Source of the DNA: Myxococcales bacterium
GTDB lineage: Bacteria; Myxococcota_A; Polyangia; Polyangiales; Polyangiaceae
Assembly: GCA_004193285.1 (NCBI GenBank)
Contig: SECP01000006.1
Coordinates: 124,001 to 188,000 of the forward strand
Length of the DNA stretch: 64,000 nucleotides
Reading direction: 5' to 3'
Shown here: one piece after another, positions 54,466-64,000 of the stretch
Numbering within the stretch: the first letter of the stretch is position 1
Layout: every line of letters starts with the position of its first letter
Program-made: the position numbers and the translations under genes
The notes under the pieces: model-generated
Database searches by the model: none
What the model was told of the DNA's origin: nothing
Seen by the model: the letters and a program-made list of their open reading frames with translations, nothing else

Positions 54466-54669
54466 ACCGGCGGGCGTAATCCGGCTCCCGCGTCGGCTAC
54501 GTTTCCTCGTCGCGGCCTGTCGGAGCGGGAGTGCCGCGGCCGCCCCTCAAGTTACGGGCCGCGCTGTCGCAAACGGCTTTTTCGCATCGGGAGCATTCGT
54601 CGCAAATTGCCTCAGCAACCAGGGCGAAAGTGTTCGATAACTATTCGCGCCTAAGGAGCTTAGCGACCG

Positions 54670-57600
54670 TTGGAAACGTCGAGTCCGGAAAAGCGTGGTT
54701 TTGGGGGCTCGAAATCCAGTGCATGGCTGCCGCCGTCCACCGTGCTCGGGGTCGGCCTAGCGCTACTGGCAGTGCTGTGCATCACGATATTCTCGCTGCG
54801 TTCGCTGCAGAACAGGAACGAGTCAGCAGCGCGGGTGCAGCGCAGCCAACGCATCAACGAGCTCCTGGAGGTCGCCGTCTCTACGCTCAAGGATGCCGAG
54901 ACGGGTCAGCGCGGCTACTTGCTGACGGGCGACGAGAAGTACCTCCAGCCCTTCTTGATCGCGGAGTCTCGCCTCGAAGGACAGCTGGAGTCGGTCCGCC
55001 GCGAGCTGGAAGACGAGGGTCAGCGGCGCCTCTTGGAAGAGGCGCGCGGCTACGCGGGCGCCAAAATGCTGGAGCTGAGGTCCACGGTCGAGCTTCGACA
55101 AAAGGGGCACGCGGACGAGGCGCTGGCGCTCGTCCGCACGGACCGCGGCAAGCAGGACATGGACCAGCTGCGCACCACGGTAGCGGCCATGGAGGCCGCC
55201 GAGCGCGCTCAACTCCAAAGGCGGGAGCAAGAGTGGCGGGAGGCGGTCCAGTTCTCGACGTTCGTCGCTTGGGGTAGCTCCGGGCTACTCGTGTTCTGTA
55301 TCGCGGCCGCCGCGATCGTCATGTCACGCGACTTTCGCGCCCGGGAGCTGCGCTCGTGGATGCAGTCCAGTCAGATGCGGCTCACGGAGCGCATCGCGGG
55401 CGAGCAACGACTCGAGCAGCTCGGCGAGAGCGTGCTCGAGTTTTTGACGCCGCATCTGGGCGCACAAGTCGCGAGCATCTATTTCTCCGAGCCCGGCGGG
55501 GCTTACCGACGCTTTGCCGGCTTTGCCCTGCCCGCGGTCGAGCGGAACAGCCCGGAGGCAGTGCTGCGCCGTGGGGACGGTCTCCTCGGTCAAGCCGCCA
55601 AGAATCGGCGCATCGTCCACGTGAAAGACGTGCCGGAAGATTTCACGGTCGCCGAATCGAGCTTGGGTCGAGGCAAAGTGCGGGAGTTGGTGCTGCTCCC
55701 GGCCGCCCACGAAGGCGTGGTGCAGGCAGTGATCGAGCTCGGCTTCTTTCGAGCCGTTCACGATGCGGACTTGCAGCTGCTGAGCGCCATTTCGGAGCAA
55801 GTGGCGATCGCGGTGCGCGCGTCCAAGGATCGCTCTCGGCTCGAGGAGCTGCTGGAGGAGACGCAGCGCCAAGCGGAGGAGCTACAGGCCCAGCAAGAGG
55901 AGCTGCGAGTCTCCAACGAAGAGCTGGAAGAGCAGGGGCGGGTTCTCAAAGAGTCCCAAGCTCACCTGGAGAATTCGCAGGCGGAGCTCGAACAGACCAA
56001 CTCGCAGCTCGAAGAGCAAGCTCACATCCTGGAGACGCAGAAGGACGAGCTCGCGCGTGCGCAGGGCATCTTGGAGGAGCGCGCCGCCGAGCTGCAGCGC
56101 AGCAACCAGTACAAGAGCGAGTTCTTGGCGAATATGAGCCACGAGCTGCGCACTCCGCTCAACTCCTCGCTCATCTTGTCCAAGCTGCTCGCGGACAACA
56201 AGGACGGCAACCTCACCCCCGAGCAGGTTCGCTTCGCGCAGACCATCTCCTCCGCCGGTAACGACCTCCTCGCGCTCATCAACGACATCTTGGATTTGTC
56301 CAAGATCGAGGCCGGCAAGGTGGAGCTGCAGGTGGAGGACATGCCCGTCGCGCCCGCGGTCACCAACCTCATTCGGACGCTGCAGCCGGTGGCCACGCAA
56401 AAGGGGCTCGAGCTGTCCTCGCGCATCGAGGTCGGCACCCCCGAGCGCATGCGCACGGACTCGCAGCGCCTGGCCCAAATCCTCAAGAACCTGCTCGCGA
56501 ACGCGCTGAAGTTCACGGCCAAGGGCTCCGTATCGCTGCACATCAGCGCCGCGCCGGACGGCGCGGTTCAGTTCGCGGTCACGGACACCGGCATCGGCAT
56601 CGGGCCGGACCAGCACGAGGCGATCTTCGAGGCCTTCCGCCAGGCGGACGGCAGCACGCACCGAAAGTACGGCGGCACCGGCCTCGGCCTGAGCATCGCG
56701 CGGGACTTGGCGCGTCGCATGGGCGGGGATATCCACTTGCGCAGCACGCTCGGTGAAGGCAGCACCTTCATCCTGACCCTGCCGATCGAGCTCGAGCCCA
56801 AGAGCGGATCGAGCTCGCCGCCGCCGCGCGCGGTCACGGCCATACCCAGCCCCGCGGCGCCGGTCGCTCCCCCGAAGCCGGCGGCGCCGAGCATCGAGCG
56901 GCCAAGCCAGGTCGCCCCGGCGCTCATCGACGACGATCGAGACAACCTGACCGAAGGCTCCCGCGTCATCCTGGTAGTGGAAGACGACACGCATTTCGCG
57001 GCCGTGCTGCGGGACTTGGCGCGCGAGCTCGGCTTTCAGTGCGTGGTGACGCACACCGCGGGGGATGGCCTGGCCGCTGCCAATCGCTACCGCGTCAGCG
57101 CCATCTTGCTGGACATCAACCTCCCGGACCACTCCGGCCTGGGGGTCCTGGATCAGCTGAAGCGAAACCCGGTCACGCGGCACATTCCCGTCCACGTCGC
57201 CTCGGTCGAGGATTTCTCGCGTGAAGCCCGGGAGCTCGGCGCGGTCGGCTACGCGCTGAAGCCAGTGAAGCGTGACGACCTGGTGCAAGCCGTGCGCACG
57301 CTGGAGCAAAAGTTTTCTCAGGGTCTCCGCCGCGTGCTCGTCGTGGAGGACGACGAGCGGCAGCGCGAGAGCGTCCGCGAGCTACTCAGCACGGGGGACG
57401 TGGAGATCGTCGGGGTATCCACCGCCAGCGGCGCGCTCAAGGCGCTGCGCGAGAGCACCTTCGACTGCATCGTCATGGACCTGAACCTGCCGGACCTGAG
57501 CGGCTACGAGCTGCTCGAGCAGATGGCGACGCAAGAGGAGGTCTCGTTCCCTCCCGTCATCGTCTATACCGGCCGCTCGCTGACCAGCGACGAAGAGCAG

Positions 57601-58146
57601 CGGCTGCGCCGCTTTTCGAAGTCCATCATCATCAAGGACGCCCACTCGCCCGAGCGCCTGCTGGACGAAGTGACGCTGTTCCTCCATCAAATGGAGGCCA
57701 AGCTGCCGCCGGATCGCCAGCGCATGCTCAAGGAGGTGCGCAAGCGGGAGGCCGCGCTCGAAGGGCGCCGAGTCCTCGTCGTCGAGGACGACGTACGCAA
57801 CATCTTCGCGCTCACCAGCCTCCTGGAGCCGAAGGGCGTCAAAATCGAAATCGCCCGAAACGGCAAAGAGGCCCTGCTTGCCCTGGAGAAGAGCCGCACC
57901 CTGAGCGACGGCAAGGTTGACCTCGTGCTGATGGACTTGATGATGCCGGAGATGGACGGCCTCACCTGCATGCGGGAGATCCGGAAGCAACCGCACTGGA
58001 AGAAGCTGCCCATCATCGCGCTCACGGCCAAGGCCATGAAGAACGATCAAGAGCAAAGCGTCGCGGCCGGGGCCAACGACTACATCGCCAAGCCGCTGGA
58101 CGTGGAGAAGCTGCTCTCGCTCATTCGCGTTTGGATGCCGAAGTGA
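54670..58146 (+). CDS. Membrane hybrid histidine kinase CHASE3-GAF-HK-REC-REC-REC
   Basis: 1158 aa from a TTG at 54670, with AAGGAG about 11 bases upstream. Order: membrane helix (about 22-43), CHASE3 periplasmic domain (about 50-180), second helix (about 195-218), GAF (about 245-385), a coiled coil (about 390-480), HisKA with His491 in FLANMSHELRTPLNS, ATPase domain to about 705, then three receivers with phospho-acceptors at about D815, D937 and D1089. Triple-receiver hybrids of this kind occur with CheB/CheR in non-chemotaxis systems. The stop overlaps the next GTG. Input is unknown. Confidence 0.93.
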   Translation: METSSPEKRGFGGSKSSAWLPPSTVLGVGLALLAVLCITIFSLRSLQNRNESAARVQRSQRINELLEVAVSTLKDAETGQRGYLLTGDEKYLQPFLIAESRLEGQLESVRRELEDEGQRRLLEEARGYAGAKMLELRSTVELRQKGHADEALALVRTDRGKQDMDQLRTTVAAMEAAERAQLQRREQEWREAVQFSTFVAWGSSGLLVFCIAAAAIVMSRDFRARELRSWMQSSQMRLTERIAGEQRLEQLGESVLEFLTPHLGAQVASIYFSEPGGAYRRFAGFALPAVERNSPEAVLRRGDGLLGQAAKNRRIVHVKDVPEDFTVAESSLGRGKVRELVLLPAAHEGVVQAVIELGFFRAVHDADLQLLSAISEQVAIAVRASKDRSRLEELLEETQRQAEELQAQQEELRVSNEELEEQGRVLKESQAHLENSQAELEQTNSQLEEQAHILETQKDELARAQGILEERAAELQRSNQYKSEFLANMSHELRTPLNSSLILSKLLADNKDGNLTPEQVRFAQTISSAGNDLLALINDILDLSKIEAGKVELQVEDMPVAPAVTNLIRTLQPVATQKGLELSSRIEVGTPERMRTDSQRLAQILKNLLANALKFTAKGSVSLHISAAPDGAVQFAVTDTGIGIGPDQHEAIFEAFRQADGSTHRKYGGTGLGLSIARDLARRMGGDIHLRSTLGEGSTFILTLPIELEPKSGSSSPPPRAVTAIPSPAAPVAPPKPAAPSIERPSQVAPALIDDDRDNLTEGSRVILVVEDDTHFAAVLRDLARELGFQCVVTHTAGDGLAAANRYRVSAILLDINLPDHSGLGVLDQLKRNPVTRHIPVHVASVEDFSREARELGAVGYALKPVKRDDLVQAVRTLEQKFSQGLRRVLVVEDDERQRESVRELLSTGDVEIVGVSTASGALKALRESTFDCIVMDLNLPDLSGYELLEQMATQEEVSFPPVIVYTGRSLTSDEEQRLRRFSKSIIIKDAHSPERLLDEVTLFLHQMEAKLPPDRQRMLKEVRKREAALEGRRVLVVEDDVRNIFALTSLLEPKGVKIEIARNGKEALLALEKSRTLSDGKVDLVLMDLMMPEMDGLTCMREIRKQPHWKKLPIIALTAKAMKNDQEQSVAAGANDYIAKPLDVEKLLSLIRVWMPK

Positions 58147-58985
58147 ACGACGCGATCTACCCCACCCCGGCGAGCTTCGATATCGAGCTCAAGCTGTTCC
58201 TGGAGGCGATCTACCTCAAGTACGAGTACGACTTTCGGCAATACGCTCACTCTTCGCTGAAGCGACGGGTGACCGCGGCCATGACTCGCTTCGGCTGCGC
58301 TACCATCACCCAGCTGCAGGAGCTGGTGATGCACGATGCGCTCGCGTTCCCCCAGCTCCTTGATTTCCTGACCGTCCAGGTCAGCGAGATGTTCCGCGAC
58401 CCGACGTACTTTCGCACCGTGCGCGAGAGCGTCGTGCCCGTGCTGCGGACCTACCCTTCTCTCAAGGTGTGGGTGGCGGGCTGCAGTCAGGGGGAGGAGG
58501 CCTACTCGTTTGCGATCCTGCTGCGCGAAGAGGGGCTGCTGGACCGAACCCTCATCTACGCGACGGACATCAACGGCACCGCGCTGCGCAGCGCAGAAAC
58601 TGGCGTGTACGACATCGCGCGTCTACCGACGTTCACGGAGAATCATCGGCTGTCCGGCGCGAAGGGCTCGCTCTCGGACTACTACACCGCAGGTTACGGC
58701 CGCGCGGTGCTGGACAGCTCGCTCCGTCAACACATCGTGTTTTCGGACCACAGCTTGGCTACGGACGCGGTGTTCGCAGAGGTGCAGCTCATCTCCTGCC
58801 GCAACGTGCTCATCTATTTCGATCGCCAGCTGCAAGACCGCGCCCTCGGCCTGTTCCACGAGGCGCTGTCTCACAAGGGCTTCCTCGGCCTCGGTTCCAA
58901 GGAGACCATCCGCTTCTCCGCCCTGGCCGCGCAATTTCAGCCCATCAACGAGCGAGAGCGCGTCTACCGCAAGGTGGGCCTGTGA
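58143..58985 (+). CDS. cheR: CheR-type protein methyltransferase
   Basis: 280 aa from the GTG at 58143 that overlaps the kinase stop (GTGA); a TTG four codons earlier is less likely. The N-terminal helical domain (about 15-75) is followed by the SAM fold: VWVAGCSQGEEAYSFAILL, YATDINGTAL and SCRNVLIYF. CheR methylates glutamates on chemoreceptors. No chemoreceptor is in the operon, so the target may be the coiled coil of the hybrid kinase. Stop overlaps the next GTG. Confidence 0.92.
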   Translation: MNDAIYPTPASFDIELKLFLEAIYLKYEYDFRQYAHSSLKRRVTAAMTRFGCATITQLQELVMHDALAFPQLLDFLTVQVSEMFRDPTYFRTVRESVVPVLRTYPSLKVWVAGCSQGEEAYSFAILLREEGLLDRTLIYATDINGTALRSAETGVYDIARLPTFTENHRLSGAKGSLSDYYTAGYGRAVLDSSLRQHIVFSDHSLATDAVFAEVQLISCRNVLIYFDRQLQDRALGLFHEALSHKGFLGLGSKETIRFSALAAQFQPINERERVYRKVGL

Positions 58986-59581
58986 AGGAAATCTCGGCCA
59001 TCGCCGTGGGCGCCTCCGCAGGCGGGGTTGAAGCGCTCGGGGCCGTTCTGCCCGCGCTCCGCCGCGAAGCGAGGGTGGCGGTCTTCGTGGTCGTGCATCT
59101 GCCGCGGGAAAGGCCCAGTAGGCTGGCGGAAATCTTCGCCACCAAATGCAGCTTGACCGTGGTGGAGGCCGACGACAAAGAACCTATCGCCCCCGGCACG
59201 ATCTATTTCGCCCCACCTGACTACCACTTGCTGATTGACACCGGCCCCCAAGTCTCGCTCTCGTCGGATGAGCTCGTGCACTATTCGCGCCCCTCGATCG
59301 ACGTGCTCTTCGAATCCGCGGCAGATATCTACCGCGATCGGCTGCTCGGCATCGTGCTGACAGGAGCAAACGACGACGGCGCGTCCGGGCTGGCGGCGAT
59401 AGCGCGGGGCGGCGGGGCGACTTGGGTGCAGGCTCCACACACCGCGAGCGCCTCCGCGATGCCCCTCGCCGCGCTCAAGAGCACGCCCAGTAGCGCGTCG
59501 CTGGAGCTCGGGGAGATGGCGCAGCGGCTCCGGGGCCTGGTCGGCGGAGTATTCTCGCCCGCGCCCGGAGGTCACCCATGA
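58982..59581 (+). CDS. cheB: CheB methylesterase domain protein (no receiver)
   Basis: 199 aa from a GTG overlapping the cheR stop. The catalytic triad is Ser12 (GASAGG), His39 (VVVHLPRE) and Asp132 (LTGANDDGASGL). The usual N-terminal receiver of CheB is absent, so activity is not controlled by its own phosphorylation. It removes methyl groups added by CheR. Its stop overlaps the next ATG (ATGA). Confidence 0.9.
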   Translation: MKEISAIAVGASAGGVEALGAVLPALRREARVAVFVVVHLPRERPSRLAEIFATKCSLTVVEADDKEPIAPGTIYFAPPDYHLLIDTGPQVSLSSDELVHYSRPSIDVLFESAADIYRDRLLGIVLTGANDDGASGLAAIARGGGATWVQAPHTASASAMPLAALKSTPSSASLELGEMAQRLRGLVGGVFSPAPGGHP

Positions 59582-60684
59582 AGTGCCTCCTGGTCGATGA
59601 CCTGGAAGAGAACCTGCTCGCCTTGAGCGCGCTCCTTCGCGCGCCAGGGGTGGAGATCTTGAAGGCGCGCTCAGGGAGAGAGGCGCTGGAGCTCCTGCTG
59701 GAGCACGACGTCGCGGTAGCGCTGGTGGACGTGCAGATGCCGGAGATGGACGGCTTCGAGCTGGCGGAGCTGATGCGCGGAACGGAGCGCACGAGGCACG
59801 TCCCCATCATCTTCGTGACCGCGGGCGCCCGGGACCAGCAGCGCATGTTCCAAGGCTACGACCTCGGCGCGGTGGACTTTCTGTTCAAGCCCATCGAGCC
59901 TCACGCCCTGCAGAGCAAGGTGAAGGTCTTCTTCGACTTGCAGCGGCAGCGCCTGCAGCTGCGCGAGCAGATGCAGACCTTGAGCGACACCTTGCGCATG
60001 AACGAGATGTTCATCGCCATCCTCAGCCACGACCTCAGAAACCCGCTCAACGCGGTGCTCACCGGCGCGGAGGTGCTGCTGCGCACGAGCGCGGAGGAGA
60101 ACACCAAGAAAATCGCGGACCGCATTCGAGCCAGCGGCCAGCGCATGGCCGGCCTCGTCAACGACGTGCTGGACATGGCGCGCTCGCGCATCGGCGGCGG
60201 CATCGTGCTCGGCAAGGAGCGGTTGGATTTGGGGGAGCTCGTCCAGCGCCTGGTCGCCGAGCACCACCGCGAGGGCGGCTTCAAAGTCTCCCTCACCGGC
60301 GATCTGCACGGCGAGTGGGACGCCGGAAGGCTCGCTCAAGCCATCTCCAACCTCCTGGGCAATGCCGTGCAGCACGGCGGAACGGAGAGCCCCATCGAGG
60401 TCACCGCCGACGGCAGCGCGCTGGATTCGGTGACGCTATCCATCTCCAATGCCGGCGCGATCCCGGCGTCGATTCAGACCCGCCTTTTCGACCCATTCCG
60501 TGGCCGCGAGAACCGCGCCAGCCCCGAGAGCGGCCTTGGCCTCGGCCTCTACATCGTCAAGCAGATCGCCCTCGCTCACGACGGCTCGGTTCGGTTGGAC
60601 TCCTCCGATCCCGACCGCACCAGCTTCGTCGTGGAGCTTCCTCGCAAGAGCGTCACCCCACGCGCTCCGCGCGTCATCCCGTAG
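59578..60684 (+). CDS. Receiver-histidine kinase protein (REC-HisKA-ATPase)
   Basis: 368 aa. The receiver comes first (D51 in LVDVQMPEMDG, K104 in FLFKPIEP), then HisKA with His151 in ILSHDLRNPLNAV, and the ATPase domain (NLLGNAVQHGG, SGLGLGLYIVK). There is no membrane helix. The order suggests that it is activated by phosphorylation from the hybrid kinase and passes phosphate on to an unlinked regulator. It is the last gene of the operon. Confidence 0.9.
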   Translation: MKCLLVDDLEENLLALSALLRAPGVEILKARSGREALELLLEHDVAVALVDVQMPEMDGFELAELMRGTERTRHVPIIFVTAGARDQQRMFQGYDLGAVDFLFKPIEPHALQSKVKVFFDLQRQRLQLREQMQTLSDTLRMNEMFIAILSHDLRNPLNAVLTGAEVLLRTSAEENTKKIADRIRASGQRMAGLVNDVLDMARSRIGGGIVLGKERLDLGELVQRLVAEHHREGGFKVSLTGDLHGEWDAGRLAQAISNLLGNAVQHGGTESPIEVTADGSALDSVTLSISNAGAIPASIQTRLFDPFRGRENRASPESGLGLGLYIVKQIALAHDGSVRLDSSDPDRTSFVVELPRKSVTPRAPRVIP

Positions 60685-60764
60685 GCTGCGCGCGCAACCG
60701 CGTGAATAGGTCGCAGACGGCGGAGATCTGACGCTGATTGCAGCAGCGCGCCGGACTGCGCTGG

Positions 60765-60798
60765 TTATCTCTTCGCGTGAAGCGAATTATCTCTCGCG
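60765..60798 (+). promoter_or_regulatory. Direct repeat with 22-bp period upstream of DUF3455 lipoprotein
   Basis: TTATCTCTTCGCG (60765-60777) and TTATCTCTCGCG (60787-60798) start 22 bases apart, two helical turns, some 60-90 bases before the ATG. They could be a regulator site. Confidence 0.4.
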
Positions 60799-60827
60799 CC
60801 GGCGACGCGGCGTTAAGGTCCGCGCGG

Positions 60828-60844
60828 CCCCGCTCCATGCGGGG
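60828..60844 (+). promoter_or_regulatory. Hairpin next to the ribosome site of the DUF3455 gene
   Basis: CCCCGC and GCGGGG pair around a five-base loop directly before GGAGGT, which lies seven bases before the ATG. It may affect translation or mRNA stability. Confidence 0.4.
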
Positions 60845-60856
60845 GGAGGTAATTAC

Positions 60857-61798
<942 letters not shown>

Positions 61799-61810
61799 AG
61801 AAATGGCAGC

Positions 61811-61916
61811 GTGAGGTCGGGCGCCCCGCCCGGCCGTCTCACAGCGCGCGTCTGATACTCAGCGTCACTCATGAGAAGCTCACCGGCGGCGAGCCGAGTT
61901 TGCCGCCGGGAGCTTC
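61811..61916. terminator. Two hairpins between convergent genes
   Basis: The first stem pairs GTGAG/CTCAC and an inner CGGGC/GCCCG (61811-61842). The second is a 15-bp stem with a single bulged A: GAAGCTC-A-CCGGCGGC against GCCGCCGGGAGCTTC (61875-61916). They lie between the DUF3455 gene and the TPR-PEGA gene that converges with it. No clear T-tract; bidirectional termination is inferred. Confidence 0.65.
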
Positions 61917-61937
61917 ACGGAGTCGGGAAGGATGCGC

Positions 61938-62963
61938 TCAGTACGTGCCGACGAGCCGCAAGCCGCCGGGCGCGACGCTCAAGCCGATGCGCGCGCTGTC
62001 CTTGGACGTGTCGCGGCTCGGCGCTTTGAGCGTGAGGTAAAGGGAGATACCGCCGGTCACGACGGCCGCCGCCGCCAGCGCGTCACTGGTGATCAGCAGC
62101 ATCTTGGCTTTGTTCGCGTCCGACTTCAGCGAGGAGGCGGTCACGTCCTTTTGGCCGCGCGCGTCTTCCAAGTCGTCCGCGGCGCGATTGCCGAGCACCC
62201 CAGTGACGATGGCGCCCGCGGCGAGACCGCCGGTCAAGCTCCAACCAATCCACATGGGCGTGGTCGAACGATTCGCCACCGGAGGCGCGCTGATGGGAGA
62301 AAGGGCGGCGGCGGGCGCGGCGGCAGGTATGGCCTCCAGCTTGACCTCGAGCTCACTCGCGTCGCTGCCAGCGAGGGTTCGGCGCAGCGTTTGCGAGCGA
62401 AACCCGAGCTTGCGCAGCTCGATGTTGTGCTCGCCCGCGTTCATCAGCACGGCTTCCGGCAGCGGCGTCGTGCCGACGGCCTCACCGTCTACCAGCACGT
62501 CCGCTCCTGCTTCGCTGCAGTTGATGCGCAACGTCGCGGTACGGCTCTCGAGCATCTCTAGGTCCGAGTGCACGGCTTTTTCGCGCTCCGGCTTGAGCTG
62601 GCCCTCGCCTTCCTTCAAGTAGCGCTCGAGCGCCTTGCGGGCGCGCGCGTAGTCCCCGAGCTGAATGCGAACCTGCCCGATGTTGTAGAGCACGCGATAG
62701 TCCGGAACGAGCTCGTACGTGCGCTCGAACTCGATCACGGCCAAGCGGTAGTCGCCCTCCGAGTAGAACTTGAGCCCGCGGTCGTAGCGACGCCCGGCTT
62801 CCTCCACCGCGGCCGGTGAAGGCTTGTCCGCCGGTGAGGCGGTGCCGGAAGGGGGAGTGGGCCCCGCGGGCGTAGCGGGCTCAGCGGCCCACGCCGAAGC
62901 CGAAGCCGTGAGAGCCCCGCAGAGCCAGAGACCGAGGTGAAGGCGTCGAAACGTGTGAGTCAT
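61938..62963 (-). CDS. TPR and PEGA domain exported protein next to a Ser/Thr kinase
   Basis: 341 aa. Signal peptide (about 1-26), a Pro/Ala segment, TPR-like helices (about 50-135: AGRRYDRGLKFYSEGDYRLA, YNIGQVRIQLGDYARARKAL), a PEGA domain (about 145-212) and two membrane helices (about 235-255 and 285-310). It is a paralogue of the protein at 11628-12557. It starts three bases after the Ser/Thr kinase gene on the same strand, so the kinase may phosphorylate or depend on it. Confidence 0.82.
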   Translation of the reverse strand: MTHTFRRLHLGLWLCGALTASASAWAAEPATPAGPTPPSGTASPADKPSPAAVEEAGRRYDRGLKFYSEGDYRLAVIEFERTYELVPDYRVLYNIGQVRIQLGDYARARKALERYLKEGEGQLKPEREKAVHSDLEMLESRTATLRINCSEAGADVLVDGEAVGTTPLPEAVLMNAGEHNIELRKLGFRSQTLRRTLAGSDASELEVKLEAIPAAAPAAALSPISAPPVANRSTTPMWIGWSLTGGLAAGAIVTGVLGNRAADDLEDARGQKDVTASSLKSDANKAKMLLITSDALAAAAVVTGGISLYLTLKAPSRDTSKDSARIGLSVAPGGLRLVGTY

Positions 62964-62966
62964 GGC

Positions 62967-64000
62967 TTACTTGGCAAACGGGTTGTCGGAGTCGAGCGAG
63001 CGCGGCGCTTTTTCGATCACGGCCGGTAGCTCGCCGGGTGCGCGCACAGGAGTGGTCGGTGCCTGGGGGGCGGCAACGCCCGTAGCCGGCTGGCCCGTCA
63101 CCACGCGGCCGCCAGGGCCGCGCGTTGGGCGAACCTTGCCGTTGGGAGCCGAGTGAGCGACGCCTTCCGGCTCTTTTTGAGCTGCGGGCTCGGCGCTGAG
63201 CAGCGGGGCAGCTGCAGGTACTGCGGGCGGCGGTGAAGCAATGGCGGCGGGGATGGGAGGCGAAGAAGCCACCGGCTGCTCCTGAACCGCTGCCGCGCGC
63301 TCGCTCCGACCAAAGCCGAACCAGAGCGCAGCGCCCGCGGCCGCGAGCAGCGAGACCGCCACGAGAAGAGGAGTCGCGCTCCGCTTGCCCGCGTGCTCGG
63401 CGCCGGTGGTTTGAGTCGACATGCCGAGCTGCGTCGGCGCCGAAGAAACGTGGCCGGTTTCCTCTTCGAGCAGCTCACCCGAATCCAGACGAACGACCGT
63501 GTCTTCTAGCGCGAGCTTGCGCTCTTTGATGCGCTCACCCAGCGTGTCGCGGATGAGCTGAGCGACGTTCGCTTCCGTGACGATGGTTCGCGTCGCCCCC
63601 AACCAGGACTCGAGCGCGTAGCCGAGCTCCTCCGCGGTCTGATAGCGATCGCCTGGCTCGCGCGCGAGAGCCTTGAGCACGACTTGCTCGAGCCCCGCGG
63701 GGTAGTTCGGGTCCAGCTCGGAGGGCTTCGTGAGCGGTTGCTCGAGGAGTGAATAAAGCGTTGCGAGCGCGTCGTTCCCGTGGAACGGCCGCTTGCCGAG
63801 CGTTGCCTCGTAGAGCACGCAACCGAGCGCGAAGATGTCCGCGCGACGGTCGAACGGTTTGAGCGTCACCTGCTCCGGCGCCATGTAGCTGAGCTTGCCT
63901 TTGAGCTCACCGGTGCGCGTGGCTTCCTGCAGCTGGCCGCGCGCCTTGGCTACGCCGAAGTCAGCGACCTTCACCTGACCGGACGTCGACAGCAGGATGT
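62967..64000 (-). CDS. Ser/Thr protein kinase, N-terminal part outside window
   Basis: The 3' part of a kinase gene; the start lies beyond 64000. Visible kinase motifs are VKVADFG (the DFG), GKLSYMAPEQ, RRADIFALGCVLYE and the C-lobe with EPGDRYQTAEEL. A single membrane helix (ATPLLVAVSLLAAAGAALWF) follows, then a Pro/Ala-rich extracytoplasmic tail. The ATP-binding lobe is not visible, so catalytic integrity cannot be fully judged. The next gene is a TPR-PEGA protein three bases downstream. Confidence 0.92.
   Translation of the reverse strand, partial: ILLSTSGQVKVADFGVAKARGQLQEATRTGELKGKLSYMAPEQVTLKPFDRRADIFALGCVLYEATLGKRPFHGNDALATLYSLLEQPLTKPSELDPNYPAGLEQVVLKALAREPGDRYQTAEELGYALESWLGATRTIVTEANVAQLIRDTLGERIKERKLALEDTVVRLDSGELLEEETGHVSSAPTQLGMSTQTTGAEHAGKRSATPLLVAVSLLAAAGAALWFGFGRSERAAAVQEQPVASSPPIPAAIASPPPAVPAAAPLLSAEPAAQKEPEGVAHSAPNGKVRPTRGPGGRVVTGQPATGVAAPQAPTTPVRAPGELPAVIEKAPRSLDSDNPFAK

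Noticed and set aside
55882..57309. 475-codon minus-strand open frame opposite the hybrid kinase
   Set aside because: Low-complexity Leu/Arg/Val composition mirrors the kinase coding strand; no start context.

Overview
The window looks like a chromosomal segment of a myxobacterium (Myxococcota, probably Polyangiales/Sorangium-like). The inference rests on several signs: uniformly high GC with strong third-position GC bias, a MYXO-CTERM sorting tail, Cys-rich CGxCGxxC repeats, two eukaryote-like Ser/Thr kinases, TPR-PEGA proteins, and many lipoproteins whose lipobox Cys is followed by a Gly/Ala/Ser-rich spacer. No tRNA, rRNA, CRISPR array, phage module or insertion sequence was recognised. About 58 protein genes are supported.

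Layout. 1-3.5 kb: two secreted carbohydrate-binding-like lipoproteins and an outer-membrane beta-barrel. 3.5-12.6 kb: housekeeping and stress genes (TspO-like, SelO, DUF2721, ilvD, DUF922 protease, DoxX/LysR pair, TPR-PEGA). 12.6-15.2 kb: a large Cys-rich secreted metalloprotease. 15.3-19.7 kb: a tightly coupled signalling operon (REC-HDOD, PAS kinase, CheY-like, REC with a degenerate HD domain). 19.7-20.8 kb: pdxJ and a membrane protein. 20.8-24.5 kb: a gene-poor, compositionally different stretch around an astacin-like protease with a large insertion. 24.5-26.6 kb: ECF sigma factor, globin-like lipoprotein, anchored protein. 26.7-37.1 kb: ABC-F ATPase, FKBP, MYXO-CTERM protein, Ser/Thr kinase, vWA lipoprotein and a three-gene ABC-2 exporter. 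37.4-40.7 kb: ttcA and unknowns.

40.7-47.6 kb holds the most unusual block: seven minus-strand genes, almost all overlapping, encoding a C-H-H ketosynthase, a KASIII-like enzyme with an altered active site, a fused CoA-transferase, an intact KASIII, an SDR ketoreductase, an AhpD-like fold protein without the CxxC, and a FabI-type enoyl reductase. Together they resemble a dedicated fatty-acyl/polyketide pathway that has no ACP of its own; the product is unknown. 47.9-54.5 kb: rlmN with a small membrane protein, thiC under a TPP riboswitch, pssA, a GH16 glycanase divergent from an AraC regulator, and a third carbohydrate-binding-like lipoprotein. 54.7-60.7 kb: a coupled operon of hybrid kinase, CheR, CheB and REC-kinase without CheA, CheW or a classical receptor. 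60.9-64 kb: a DUF3455 lipoprotein, then a TPR-PEGA protein and a Ser/Thr kinase that runs off the right edge.

Themes: many cotranscribed genes are joined by ATGA/GTGA overlaps, signalling proteins are very abundant, and secreted glycan- or protein-degrading enzymes recur, as expected for a predatory or polymer-degrading soil bacterium.
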